Assembly (NCBI RefSeq): GCF_900142175.1 | Contig: NZ_FQZX01000002.1 | Location: 601,317-665,316 of the forward strand | Direction: 5' to 3' | Source of the DNA: Maribacter aquivivus | GTDB lineage: Bacteria; Bacteroidota; Bacteroidia; Flavobacteriales; Flavobacteriaceae | DNA: 64,000 bases | Shown: positions 44,119 through 53,299 of the stretch, in pieces | Layout: every line of letters starts with the position of its first letter | Numbering within the stretch: position 1 is the stretch's first letter | Position numbers and translations under genes: made by a program | The notes under the pieces: generated by a model | Databases searched by the model: none | Seen by the model: the letters and a program-made list of their open reading frames with translations, nothing else | What the model was told of the DNA's origin: nothing

Positions 44119-46716
44119 TTATCTAACCAACAATCTACCGCTCCAAGTTTTCTCATTAGAGTTTTGTAGTTTGTATAGGTATAACCCTGGGGATAGGTCT
44201 TTTCTTTCTATAGTTATTTCATTCTGTCCTACTATACTTTCACCCTCCATATGGTGATTACCCAGTAATTTACCGCTCAAAGAGTAAATATCTAATTCAT
44301 AGGTATCTGCGTTTTCTTCATAAAAGTATAAACTAGTACTTTCAATCATTGGGTTTGGATATACAATTGACTTATTCAAATCTGAATCTACAAACTCTTG
44401 ACCCAGCTCTCTATTATGAAAATCTATATTCTGTAGCTCCATTGACTTTTCTTCTGCATACCCATTTTCGGCAACCAGATTAAAAGAAAGTACTTTTATA
44501 TCAGAGAAATCAATACCTGCATCTGAGTCATTTTTAAAATCGGTTGCAGATAAGATATATTCATCCATATCACTTTCTAAACTGATAGTAGTTTTAAAAA
44601 TTGAGCCATCACCCTTTATCAACTGTACATCTAAATTACCTGTTCCTTTTGCCTCAAAACTCACCTTACCATAATCACTTAAATCAACAGCGGTAAACCT
44701 AGGACTCAAAGCACGGTACACGCCTAAATAATTACTAGTTGAACCTTGTAATTTTATATTTCTTTCTATAGGATACCCTTCACCAACATACGGTCCATCC
44801 GCTGGTAACACTTCATAAGTAGCTACTGTGGTTTCTTCGGCAGAGTCATCTAAACCCCATGGCGCATCGGCAACAAAAAGATCATCTGGTGTTGCTCCTA
44901 AACCGGCACTTATTCTAAAACCTAAATCGAACAAGGTTCCTGTTTTTAAAGCTACAGAATCTAAATAGCCATCTATATCTGCGGTTACTCCCAATACCTC
45001 AGTATCGCTAGTTTCAGTAAGTTTCAAACCTCCTTCTAGATTAATACTTTGAGAGTTGTTATTATTCACTAAATTCAATAAAACTTCTCCATTCTTATAG
45101 CTAGCAGACTTCACGAATACTGGCGGAGGCGTTGACCCATTATACTGTGTAATAGCTGCATTAACTTCTAAAAGATTTAAAATTTCATCCGCTAGCAATA
45201 ATAAGTCATCTACTGAATTTGACCATATCTGAAAATTATAATAGGCTGTATCGCCCGCATATGCATCAATATTCCAATGCGATTCTATGGTGAAATTTTC
45301 GTCAGCATTTACCCTAGCTGAAAAAGTTAAGGCAAATTCAAGACTACCGTCTGGTTGTTTAATAATTGACTTGATAAAATCTTTTTCTCGTAACTGAATA
45401 TTTGAAACCGATAATAATTGTGCCCCTAGAAAACGATCGCAGATAAACTTACTGTGCTCATATACCTTGTTATCTGTTTTAATGACCATTAAGGAACCTA
45501 AATTTTCAGAACCGTTTAAATAATCTACCGAATAGATATCTGATGCATTTGTTAAATCTAATAAATCGCTAGGTGATGACTCTATTGTACTTGTCTCACC
45601 TACAACACCCAATGGCACTAGGCTATTTAAAGGAATAGTGTTGACATCTGTTTTAGAACTAAGACCGTAAAAAGCATTTTTAACTATTTTCTTCGCATTT
45701 AACTTATCAAATACATAGTTCGTTTTTGCTCTATTAAAGTTTCTTTTACTAATTAAATTCGCTAACCTATCGTTACTTTCTAATCCGCCTTTATTAGCAC
45801 TAGAAGTAGTAACTATTACTGGGCAAGCAGCAACACCAGAACATGAAGGATCATCGCAATCTACTAATCCGTCACCATCATCATCTATACCATTCATACA
45901 ATCTTCTTGCGGTACAGGTGCTGTGGGGCAACGGGCACCGTCATTACTAGATGCTGCAGGACCAAATGCAAAAATATTTGAATTCATGTTTCCGTCCGAT
46001 ATACTTTGGACTTGCTCAATTTTATAAACCGAACCTGTTTGGTTGGCAGAAATATAGAAGTTACCATCAACATCAAAATAGACTGCGCCAAAAGTATAGC
46101 TTAACCCTTCTAGAATAGGTACTTCACCTAAGTTGTAAACTTTACCTGTATTAGGATCAATTTTATACAAAATTCTACTTCTACCTTCAACAGTATACAA
46201 ATTGCCGTCAGCAGCATTAAAAGCCCAATCTGCTATTGACAAACTCTGACTTAATTCAAAAGCGCCTAAATACTCAAGATAAGTTGGTGAATCAGGATTT
46301 ATATCAACCTTAAAATATGAGGAACCTCCTGCTTTAAAATAATATATACCTTCAGGAGAAATATCACCTACATATTTATTACCTGTTGGCAATTCTGGTA
46401 TAGTATACTGATCTACAGTGTAGTTTTTTCCGATTCTAACTATGGTACTAGATGGGGTCGATAAATATCCCCATAAATATCCGTCTGTTGGGTTATAACC
46501 TACACCATTAACATTACCCGGAGTTATATTCTCGGCTACTAAATACGAACTACCTGACGCAAGATCTAATGCATAAATATCATTATATTGAAAAAGGTAA
46601 GCGTTAAAATCACAATTGAAGGGTTCTGCCTGAGCGTTCAGATTCCAACCAAAAAGAGCTATAATAAATACAGCAATTGAGTTTAACAATATGTTTTTAA
46701 AGTATTTTTTTTCCAT
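44119..46716 (-). CDS. Large secreted protein with T9SS type A sorting domain
   Basis: Protein of 865 residues with a signal peptide (to about AQA, residue 31). Residues about 33-260 are propeller-like repeats with YDxNP-type blades (YNPTDGYLWG, FNAADGNLYTVEGR), as in DUF6923. An Asp-rich NGIDDDGDGLVDCDD (about 277-291) is a calcium-binding (EF-hand-like) insert. A long beta-rich middle (about 330-770) follows, and residues about 775-865 form a T9SS sorting domain (VYPNPMIE, LDIYSLSGKLL, LSPGLYLYKLQ). Type IX secretion would export it and anchor it to the surface or release it. The substrate or partner is not recognised. Confidence 0.85.
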   Translation of the reverse strand: MEKKYFKNILLNSIAVFIIALFGWNLNAQAEPFNCDFNAYLFQYNDIYALDLASGSSYLVAENITPGNVNGVGYNPTDGYLWGYLSTPSSTIVRIGKNYTVDQYTIPELPTGNKYVGDISPEGIYYFKAGGSSYFKVDINPDSPTYLEYLGAFELSQSLSIADWAFNAADGNLYTVEGRSRILYKIDPNTGKVYNLGEVPILEGLSYTFGAVYFDVDGNFYISANQTGSVYKIEQVQSISDGNMNSNIFAFGPAASSNDGARCPTAPVPQEDCMNGIDDDGDGLVDCDDPSCSGVAACPVIVTTSSANKGGLESNDRLANLISKRNFNRAKTNYVFDKLNAKKIVKNAFYGLSSKTDVNTIPLNSLVPLGVVGETSTIESSPSDLLDLTNASDIYSVDYLNGSENLGSLMVIKTDNKVYEHSKFICDRFLGAQLLSVSNIQLREKDFIKSIIKQPDGSLEFALTFSARVNADENFTIESHWNIDAYAGDTAYYNFQIWSNSVDDLLLLADEILNLLEVNAAITQYNGSTPPPVFVKSASYKNGEVLLNLVNNNNSQSINLEGGLKLTETSDTEVLGVTADIDGYLDSVALKTGTLFDLGFRISAGLGATPDDLFVADAPWGLDDSAEETTVATYEVLPADGPYVGEGYPIERNIKLQGSTSNYLGVYRALSPRFTAVDLSDYGKVSFEAKGTGNLDVQLIKGDGSIFKTTISLESDMDEYILSATDFKNDSDAGIDFSDIKVLSFNLVAENGYAEEKSMELQNIDFHNRELGQEFVDSDLNKSIVYPNPMIESTSLYFYEENADTYELDIYSLSGKLLGNHHMEGESIVGQNEITIERKDLSPGLYLYKLQNSNEKTWSGRLLVR

Positions 46717-46749
46717 GTTTCCTACAACTTGGGATTAATATCTATTATT

Positions 46750-46757
46750 CAAACCTA
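46750..46757 (-). promoter_or_regulatory. Candidate -7 element for the T9SS cargo gene
   Basis: The minus strand reads TAGGTTTG, matching TAnnTTTG, about 34 bases before the ATG. A TTTG further upstream is 26 bases away, rather far. Confidence 0.4.
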
Positions 46758-46971
46758 ATTAATTTAAATAAAGAATTTTCCTACAAACTAATGAGATGTA
46801 TACATAACACGTTCAAATACAATTTATTGTAGTTTAATGGTTAAAATAGACAACCTACATTATGCAATACTTTAATTAAGGATATTGTAACGAGATGCCA
46901 TTTTATTTAACAATACAATTTTAAAATGTGGAGTTCTTTCACTATTTTGCAATACTTATTAGAAATCAAGT

Positions 46972-48744
46972 ATGCAAAAAGTAACCCGTCTTTTTGACTT
47001 TCCATATTATCAGCTAGAAAAGCATGCCTTAAAAGAGGCATTGGTGTCAAAAAAAAATGGAGAGTGGATTAAAACTTCCACTCAAGAATATATAGACAAA
47101 GCAAATACCATTAGCCGTGGGCTTTTACGCCTAGGGGTAAAACCTAATGATAAGATTGCCGTAATATCACTCACCAACAGAACTGAGTGGAATATTATGG
47201 ACATCGGTATTCTTCAACTTGGTGCTCAGAATGTACCAATTTACCCTACTATATCAGAAGAAGATTACGCCTATGTGCTTAATCATTCTGAAGCAAAATT
47301 CTGTTTTGTTTCTTGTAATGAAGTATATGAAAAAGTACTTTCAATTAAAGATCAGGTCAAAAGTTTAGAAAATGTCTATTCTTTTGAAGAAGTTTCTAAT
47401 TGCGATAGCTGGGAAAAGGTTTTAGAATTAGGGACAGATACTTCAAATCAAGAAGAGGTTGAAAAATTAATGAATGCTGTTACACCAAACGATTTGGCAA
47501 CATTAATTTATACTTCAGGTACAACGGGTAGACCTAAAGGTGTTATGTTATCCCATAATAATCTTGTGACTAATGCCATTGAAAGCTCTAAGCGATTTCC
47601 TATTGAAGATGGAAAAACAAAAGCATTAAGCTTCCTGCCCCTATGCCATGTATATGAGCGAATGTTAATTTACTTATATCAATTTAGAGGCGTTTCTATT
47701 TACTATGCGGAATCTTTAGATAAAATCAGTGATAACCTAAAGGAAACTAGTCCGCATGTTATGACAGCGGTACCTCGGCTTTTAGAAAAGGTGTATGATA
47801 AAATCTATGCCAAAGGAACAGAGCTTACCGGTATTAAAAAGAAACTTTTCTTTTGGGCTGTAGACTTGGGTCTTAGATATGAACCATACGGACAAAACGG
47901 ATGGTGGTACGAAACACAACTTTCTATTGCCAGAAAGTTAATCTTTAGCAAGTGGAAAGAAGGCTTAGGCGGAAACCTAGGTTTGATTGCTTCTGGTAGC
48001 GCAGCTTTGCAACCGAGATTATCTCGTATTTTCAATGCAGCGGAATTCGGACTCATGGAAGGGTACGGATTATCTGAAACTTCACCCGTAATTTCGGTTA
48101 ATGATATGCGCGAAGGCGGATTTAGAATTGGTAGTGTTGGCAAACCTATTGACCGTACTGAAGTAAAGATTGCTGCAGATGGTGAAATATGCATTAAGGG
48201 ACCACAAGTAATGTTGGGTTATTACAAGGATGAAGAAAAAACAAAAGAGGTCATCGTTGACGGATATTTCTTAACTGGAGATATTGGTGAATTAGATAGT
48301 GACGGATTCTTAAAAATTACCGATCGTAAAAAGGAAATGTTTAAAACATCTGGCGGCAAATATGTTGCTCCTCAACTTTTAGAAAACCGATTTAAACAAT
48401 CGCAATTTATAGAGCAAATTATGGTAGTCGGTGAAAGTGAAAAAATGCCTGCTGCATTAATACAGCCAAATTTTGAGTATATTAAAGAATGGGCTAAAAG
48501 AAAGAATATCCCTGTTGGCGATAATTCCGATATCGTAACTAACGAAAAAGTTATTGCCAGAATTAATGAAGAAGTAAGTCTAGCAAATGAAAGTTTTGCC
48601 AAATGGGAGAAAATTAAACAATTTAGACTGACCCCTGATGTTTGGAGTATGGAAGACGGACACCTGACACCTACTATGAAAATGAAAAGAAAGATAATTA
48701 AGCAAAAATATATTGCTCTTTATAATGATATTTATGAGCATTAA
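46972..48744 (+). CDS. Long-chain fatty acyl-CoA ligase (FadD-like)
   Basis: Enzyme of 590 residues of the acyl-adenylate superfamily. Seen: LIYTSGTTGRPKGVMLSHNN (about 178-197), PLCHVYERM, GYGLSETSPVIS, GDIGELDSDGFLKITDRKKE with SGGKYVAP and the final TPTMKMKRK, where the last Lys region carries the catalytic role. The EDYAYVLNHSEAKF part fits long-chain ligases. It precedes the marR-fad operon in the same direction, with a terminator between, so it may be regulated separately. Confidence 0.88.
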   Translation: MQKVTRLFDFPYYQLEKHALKEALVSKKNGEWIKTSTQEYIDKANTISRGLLRLGVKPNDKIAVISLTNRTEWNIMDIGILQLGAQNVPIYPTISEEDYAYVLNHSEAKFCFVSCNEVYEKVLSIKDQVKSLENVYSFEEVSNCDSWEKVLELGTDTSNQEEVEKLMNAVTPNDLATLIYTSGTTGRPKGVMLSHNNLVTNAIESSKRFPIEDGKTKALSFLPLCHVYERMLIYLYQFRGVSIYYAESLDKISDNLKETSPHVMTAVPRLLEKVYDKIYAKGTELTGIKKKLFFWAVDLGLRYEPYGQNGWWYETQLSIARKLIFSKWKEGLGGNLGLIASGSAALQPRLSRIFNAAEFGLMEGYGLSETSPVISVNDMREGGFRIGSVGKPIDRTEVKIAADGEICIKGPQVMLGYYKDEEKTKEVIVDGYFLTGDIGELDSDGFLKITDRKKEMFKTSGGKYVAPQLLENRFKQSQFIEQIMVVGESEKMPAALIQPNFEYIKEWAKRKNIPVGDNSDIVTNEKVIARINEEVSLANESFAKWEKIKQFRLTPDVWSMEDGHLTPTMKMKRKIIKQKYIALYNDIYEH

Positions 48745-48787
48745 TTCTTACTATAGAATCCAATAATTTAATAGTTTTCAAATATGG

Positions 48788-48832
48788 AGCCCAACTAAAC
48801 CTTGAAAAAGATATTTAGTTGGGCTTTCATTT
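48788..48832. terminator. Intrinsic terminator after the FadD-like gene
   Basis: AGCCCAACTAAA pairs perfectly with TTTAGTTGGGCT (48788-48799, 48814-48825) around a 14-base loop; TTTCATTTTTG follows. Confidence 0.75.
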
Positions 48833-48840
48833 TTGATATA

Positions 48841-48861
48841 AGTATTTTTATTAAAAATACT
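48841..48861. repeat. 21-bp perfect palindrome
   Basis: AGTATTTTTA-T-TAAAAATACT, in the 317-base gap between the fadD-like gene and marR. This gap holds the terminator at 48788, this palindrome and the larger one at 48995. It could be a second regulator site or a small hairpin. Confidence 0.5.
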
Positions 48862-48994
48862 AGCGCAGCTAAATATCAAAAAAATATTTTTATTGTATCT
48901 AGCTAATAAACATGCCTCTACAAAACAAATAGACCTTTAAAACATTAGATAAGGGATTACACCTTAAGTTATCCTAGTAATATCTGATTAACTA

Positions 48995-49042
48995 AAATAT
49001 AAGAAAATTTATTATGCATGCATAATAAATTTTCTTATATTT
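48995..49042. promoter_or_regulatory. 48-bp perfect palindrome over the marR promoter (probable MarR operator)
   Basis: Left arm 48995-49016 and right arm 49021-49042 are exact reverse complements (22 bp each) around the self-complementary CATG at 49017-49020. Its right end overlaps the -7 element at 49036-49043, so a bound protein would block RNA polymerase. MarR dimers bind palindromes of about 16-24 bp, so this is long enough for two dimers. The marR ATG follows 19 bases downstream. Confidence 0.8.
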
Positions 49043-49043
49043 G
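49036..49043 (+). promoter_or_regulatory. -7 element of the marR-fad operon
   Basis: TATATTTG matches TAnnTTTG and overlaps the palindrome by 7 bases. RNA would start near 49050, only about 12 bases before the marR ATG, so the leader is very short. Confidence 0.6.
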
Positions 49044-49061
49044 GGAACCAACTAAAGGAGT

Positions 49062-49493
49062 ATGAAAGAAGCAACGATAGATTATGCGTTGAGAGCTACA
49101 TGGCAAGCAGTAGCTAGAATGTATAATGAAGAAGCAAAGAATTTTGATTCTACTATGGCTGTTGGTTTTACATTATTAAGTATCGATCCTAAAACAGGCA
49201 CACCTTCTACTTCATTAGGTCCAAAGATGGGAATGGAAGCCACTAGCCTTTCTAGAATCTTAAAAAGTATGGAACAAAAAGGTCTTATTTTAAGAAAACC
49301 TAATCCCAAAGATGGTAGAGGCGTTCTTATTTATTTAACAGACTTTGGACTAGAGAAAAGGAACGATTCTAAAAGTACAGTTCTTAGATTTAATGAGGCA
49401 GTAAAAAATGAAGTAACAGATGAAAAACTAGATAGTTTTTTTGAAGTGACAGATGCCATCAATAAACTTATTGCAGACAAAAAATTATTTTAA
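49062..49493 (+). CDS. MarR-family transcriptional regulator
   Basis: Protein of 143 residues with a winged helix-turn-helix (about 30-115): TSLGPKMGMEATSLSRILKSMEQKGLILRKPNPKDGRGVLIYLTD has the recognition helix and the wing with the DGRG turn. The N- and C-terminal helices for dimerisation are present. It leads an operon with fadJ-, fadA- and fadE-like genes (33 bases to the next gene), so it probably represses fatty-acid degradation together with itself. The ligand could be an acyl-CoA, but that is inference. Confidence 0.9.
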   Translation: MKEATIDYALRATWQAVARMYNEEAKNFDSTMAVGFTLLSIDPKTGTPSTSLGPKMGMEATSLSRILKSMEQKGLILRKPNPKDGRGVLIYLTDFGLEKRNDSKSTVLRFNEAVKNEVTDEKLDSFFEVTDAINKLIADKKLF

Positions 49494-49526
49494 TTCAACT
49501 TATCAAATTAATACAGCATAAAGTAC

Positions 49527-51932
49527 ATGAACAAGCACATTAAAAAAGTAGCGGTCATTGGCTCAGGAATAATGGGTAGTGGTATAGCCTGCCATTTTGC
49601 AAATATTGGCGTAGAGGTTTTATTGTTAGATATTGTTCCTAGAGAATTAAATGACAAAGAGAAAGCGAAAGGCTTAACCTTACAAGACAAGGTAGTTCGC
49701 AATAGAATGGTAAATGATTCTTTAACGGCAGCGTTGAAATCAAAACCATCACCTATTTATCATCAAAAATTTGCAAACCGTATTACTACGGGCAATATGG
49801 AAGATGATATTTCAAAAATATCTAAAGTTGATTGGATTATTGAGGTTGTTGTTGAAAGATTAGATATTAAAAAACAAGTATTTGAAAATATTGAAAAGTA
49901 CCGTACTCCGGGTACTTTAATTACTTCTAACACTTCTGGTATTCCTATCAAATTTATGTCTGAAGGTAGAAGTGATGACTTTCAAAAGCATTTTTGTGGT
50001 ACCCACTTTTTTAATCCTGCACGTTACTTAAAACTTTTTGAGATTATTCCTGGTCCAAAAACAGATGATGATGTATTAAGCTTTTTAAATGGATACGGAG
50101 AAAAGTTTTTAGGTAAGACTTCTGTAGTTGCCAAAGATACTCCGGCATTTATAGGTAATAGAATTGGAATCTTTAATATTCAAAGCCTTTTCCATATGGT
50201 AAAAGATATGGATATGACCGTTGAAGAAGTAGACAAACTTACTGGTCCTGTGATCGGTAGACCAAAATCTGCTACATTTAGAACTGTTGACGTTGTTGGT
50301 TTAGATACTTTGGTACATGTTGCCAATGGTATTTATGATAACTGTAAAGATGATGAGCGTCACGATTTATTTAAACTACCAGGTTTCATCAATACCATGA
50401 TGGAGAACAAATGGTTAGGTAGTAAAACAGGACAAGGTTTCTATAAGAAATCGAAAGACGCAAAAGGTAAAACTGAAATATTAACGCTTGATTTAGGTAC
50501 GATGGATTATCGTTCTAAAAAGAGTGCAAAATTTGCCACGTTAGAATTAACAAAAACAGTTGATAAAGTTGTTGATCGCTTTGCTGTACTTTGTGGCGGA
50601 AAAGATAAAGCAGGTGAATTCTACCGTAAGAGTTTTGGACAGTTGTTCGCTTACGTTTCTCATAGAATACCTGAAATTACAGATGAGCTTTATAAAATTG
50701 ACGATGCCATGAAAGCTGGTTTTGGCTGGGAACATGGTCCATTTCAAATTTGGGATGCCGTTGGTTTAGATAAAGGTCTTGAGTTTATTAAAGCTGAAGG
50801 TTTAGAAGCTGCTGCTTGGGTTCAAGAGATGAAATCTGCCGGTAAAGATTCTTTTTACTCGGTAAAAGAAGGAAGTACTTATTTTTATGATATTCCTAAA
50901 AAATCCATGGAAAAAATTCCTGGACAAGATTCATTTATCATATTAGATAATATTAGAAAGTCAAAAGAAGTATTTAAAAATGCTGGCGTTGTTGTAGAAG
51001 ATATAGGTGATGGAATTTTGAATGTAGAATTCCAATCGAAAATGAATACCATTGGTGGGGATGTTCTAACTGGCTTGAATAAAGCAATAGAAATGGCCGA
51101 GAAAGACTTTAGAGGTTTGGTTGTTGGTAACCAAGCTCCAAATTTCTCTGTAGGTGCAAATATTGGCATGATTTTTATGATGGCTGTCGAGCAAGAATAT
51201 GATGAGCTTAACATGGCTATAAAATTCTTTCAAGATTCTATGATGCGTATGCGTTATTCTTCTATTCCAACAATATCTGCCCCACATGGTATGGCGTTAG
51301 GTGGTGGTTGTGAAATTTCATTACATGCAGATAAAGTTGTTGCTGCAGCTGAAACTTATATGGGACTTGTAGAATTTGGAGTTGGTGTTCTTCCTGGTGG
51401 AGGTGGCTCTAAAGAAATGGCATTACGTGCACAAGATACCTTTAAGAAAGGTGATGTTGAATTAAACGTATTGCAAGAATATTTCTTAACCATAGGTATG
51501 GCAAAAGTTTCTACTTCAGCCTACGAAGCTTTTGATTTAGGATTGCTTCAAAAAGGAAAGGATGTTGTAGTTGTTAATAAAGATCGTCAAATAGCAACAG
51601 CAAAAGCGCATGCTATTTTAATGGCAGAATCTGGATACACGCAACCAGCAGCTCGCAATGATATTAAGGTATTAGGTAAACAAGCGTTGGGTATGTTTGT
51701 AGTAGGTACAGATGCTATGGAAGCTAGCCACTATATTAGCGAACATGATAAGAAGATTGCAAACAAACTAGCTTATGTAATGGCAGGTGGTGATCTATCA
51801 GAACCTACACTAGTCTCTGAGCAATATCTATTAGATATAGAACGTGAAGCATTCTTATCATTATGTACTGAGAGAAAAACTCTAGAACGTATTCAGCATA
51901 TGTTGAAAACGGGTAAGCCATTACGTAACTAA
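49527..51932 (+). CDS. 3-hydroxyacyl-CoA dehydrogenase / enoyl-CoA hydratase (two domains)
   Basis: Bifunctional beta-oxidation enzyme of 801 residues. The dehydrogenase comes first: NAD-binding VAVIGSGIMGSGIACHFANI (about 8-27), the HFFNPARYLKLFEI motif (about 155-170) and the helical C-domain. The hydratase comes after (about 480-690), with NFSVGANIGM, SAPHGMALGGGCEISLHAD and EFGVGVLPGGGGSKEMAL. This order is opposite to E. coli FadB, where the hydratase comes first, and fits the layout common in Bacteroidota and many actinobacteria. It hydrates enoyl-CoA and oxidises 3-hydroxyacyl-CoA to 3-ketoacyl-CoA. It is second in the marR operon. Confidence 0.9.
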   Translation: MNKHIKKVAVIGSGIMGSGIACHFANIGVEVLLLDIVPRELNDKEKAKGLTLQDKVVRNRMVNDSLTAALKSKPSPIYHQKFANRITTGNMEDDISKISKVDWIIEVVVERLDIKKQVFENIEKYRTPGTLITSNTSGIPIKFMSEGRSDDFQKHFCGTHFFNPARYLKLFEIIPGPKTDDDVLSFLNGYGEKFLGKTSVVAKDTPAFIGNRIGIFNIQSLFHMVKDMDMTVEEVDKLTGPVIGRPKSATFRTVDVVGLDTLVHVANGIYDNCKDDERHDLFKLPGFINTMMENKWLGSKTGQGFYKKSKDAKGKTEILTLDLGTMDYRSKKSAKFATLELTKTVDKVVDRFAVLCGGKDKAGEFYRKSFGQLFAYVSHRIPEITDELYKIDDAMKAGFGWEHGPFQIWDAVGLDKGLEFIKAEGLEAAAWVQEMKSAGKDSFYSVKEGSTYFYDIPKKSMEKIPGQDSFIILDNIRKSKEVFKNAGVVVEDIGDGILNVEFQSKMNTIGGDVLTGLNKAIEMAEKDFRGLVVGNQAPNFSVGANIGMIFMMAVEQEYDELNMAIKFFQDSMMRMRYSSIPTISAPHGMALGGGCEISLHADKVVAAAETYMGLVEFGVGVLPGGGGSKEMALRAQDTFKKGDVELNVLQEYFLTIGMAKVSTSAYEAFDLGLLQKGKDVVVVNKDRQIATAKAHAILMAESGYTQPAARNDIKVLGKQALGMFVVGTDAMEASHYISEHDKKIANKLAYVMAGGDLSEPTLVSEQYLLDIEREAFLSLCTERKTLERIQHMLKTGKPLRN

Positions 51933-51940
51933 AATTACGA

Positions 51941-52025
51941 AGCTGTTAGCCTGTAGCAATTAGCTATCGGCCTATTATAAAACAACAATTAAATGCTAAT
52001 AGCTAAAAGCTAATAGCCAAAAGCA
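51941..52025. repeat. Intergenic GCTA/TAGC repeat between fadJ- and fadA-like genes
   Basis: About 85 bases with nine GCTA or TAGC tetramers (for example GCTGTTAGCC on the left, GCTAATAGCC on the right), so the two sides can pair imperfectly as a long hairpin. It fills the 99-base gap almost wholly. Such degenerate repeats occur in flavobacterial intergenic regions; function unknown, perhaps RNA end protection. Confidence 0.6.
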
Positions 52026-52031
52026 TAAAAA

Positions 52032-53222
52032 ATGAAAACTGCATATATAGTAAAAGGATATAGAACTGCTGTTGGAAAAGCTCCGAAGGGTGTTTTCCGT
52101 TTTAAGCGAACAGATGAATTGGCTGCCGAAACCATCGAGTATATGATGAAGGAATTGCCACAATTCGACAAAAAACGTATTGATGATGTTATCGTAGGTA
52201 ATGCGATGCCAGAGGGGTCTCAAGGTTTGAACATGGCAAGGCTAATTTCATTAATGGGATTAGATATTGTTGATGTACCGGGGGTAACCGTAAATAGATT
52301 CTGTGCTTCAGGCTTAGAAACCATTGGTGTTGCCGCAGCTAAAATTCAAGCTGGCATGGCCGATTGTATTATTGCTGGTGGTGCAGAAAGTATGAGCTCT
52401 GTTCCAATGACAGGTAATAAACCAGAATTGAACTATGATTTAGCAAATTCTGGTCATGAAGATTACTATTGGGGAATGGGAAATACTGCTGAAGCTGTAG
52501 CAAATGAGTATAATGTATCGCGAGAAGATCAAGATATGTTTGCTTACAATTCTCATATGAAAGCTTTAAAAGCACAATCCGAAGACCGTTTTCAAAGTCA
52601 GATAGCACCTATTGAAGTAGAAGAAACATATTTGGATGCTAACGGAAAAAAAGCACACCGTAAGTATACAGTTACTAAAGATGAAGGACCTAGAAAAGGT
52701 ACTTCTGTAGAAGTATTAAACAAACTTCGCCCAGTATTTGCTGCTGGCGGAAGTGTAACTGCCGGTAACTCATCGCAAATGAGTGATGGTGCTGCATTTG
52801 TTTTAATAATGAGTGAAGAAATGGTAAAAGAATTAAATCTTGAACCTATTGCACGATTGGTAAATTATGCCGCTGCTGGTGTACCACCTAGAATAATGGG
52901 TATTGGTCCTATTGCTGCTATTCCTAAGGCATTAAAGCAAGCAGGCTTAAAGCTTAACGACATAGATTTAATAGAATTGAATGAAGCATTCGCTTCACAA
53001 TCCTTAGCAGTAATGCGTGAATTGAAAATAAATCAAGACATCGTAAACGTAAATGGTGGTGCAATTGCACTTGGTCACCCATTAGGATGTACAGGGGCAA
53101 AATTATCTGTACAGTTATTTGATGAAATGCGTAAAAGAGATATGCAAGGAAAATACGGTATGGTTACTATGTGCGTAGGTACAGGTCAAGGAGCTGCCGG
53201 AATATTTGAATTTTTAAATTAA
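52032..53222 (+). CDS. fadA: Acetyl-CoA acyltransferase (3-ketoacyl-CoA thiolase)
   Basis: Thiolase of 396 residues completing each beta-oxidation cycle by splitting 3-ketoacyl-CoA with CoA. Nucleophile Cys in TVNRFCASGLETI (about 88-100), His in GGAIALGHPLGCTGA, and the second Cys in VTMCVGTGQGAAG near the C-terminus. A biosynthetic thiolase would look similar, but the position next to the dehydrogenase/hydratase and acyl-CoA dehydrogenase genes supports degradation. Confidence 0.9.
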   Translation: MKTAYIVKGYRTAVGKAPKGVFRFKRTDELAAETIEYMMKELPQFDKKRIDDVIVGNAMPEGSQGLNMARLISLMGLDIVDVPGVTVNRFCASGLETIGVAAAKIQAGMADCIIAGGAESMSSVPMTGNKPELNYDLANSGHEDYYWGMGNTAEAVANEYNVSREDQDMFAYNSHMKALKAQSEDRFQSQIAPIEVEETYLDANGKKAHRKYTVTKDEGPRKGTSVEVLNKLRPVFAAGGSVTAGNSSQMSDGAAFVLIMSEEMVKELNLEPIARLVNYAAAGVPPRIMGIGPIAAIPKALKQAGLKLNDIDLIELNEAFASQSLAVMRELKINQDIVNVNGGAIALGHPLGCTGAKLSVQLFDEMRKRDMQGKYGMVTMCVGTGQGAAGIFEFLN

Positions 53223-53299
53223 CAACTTTCACTAATTAATATTATAGTGTTTACTGAATACTTAATACTAATTACTTTACACTAAATACTATTAACAAC

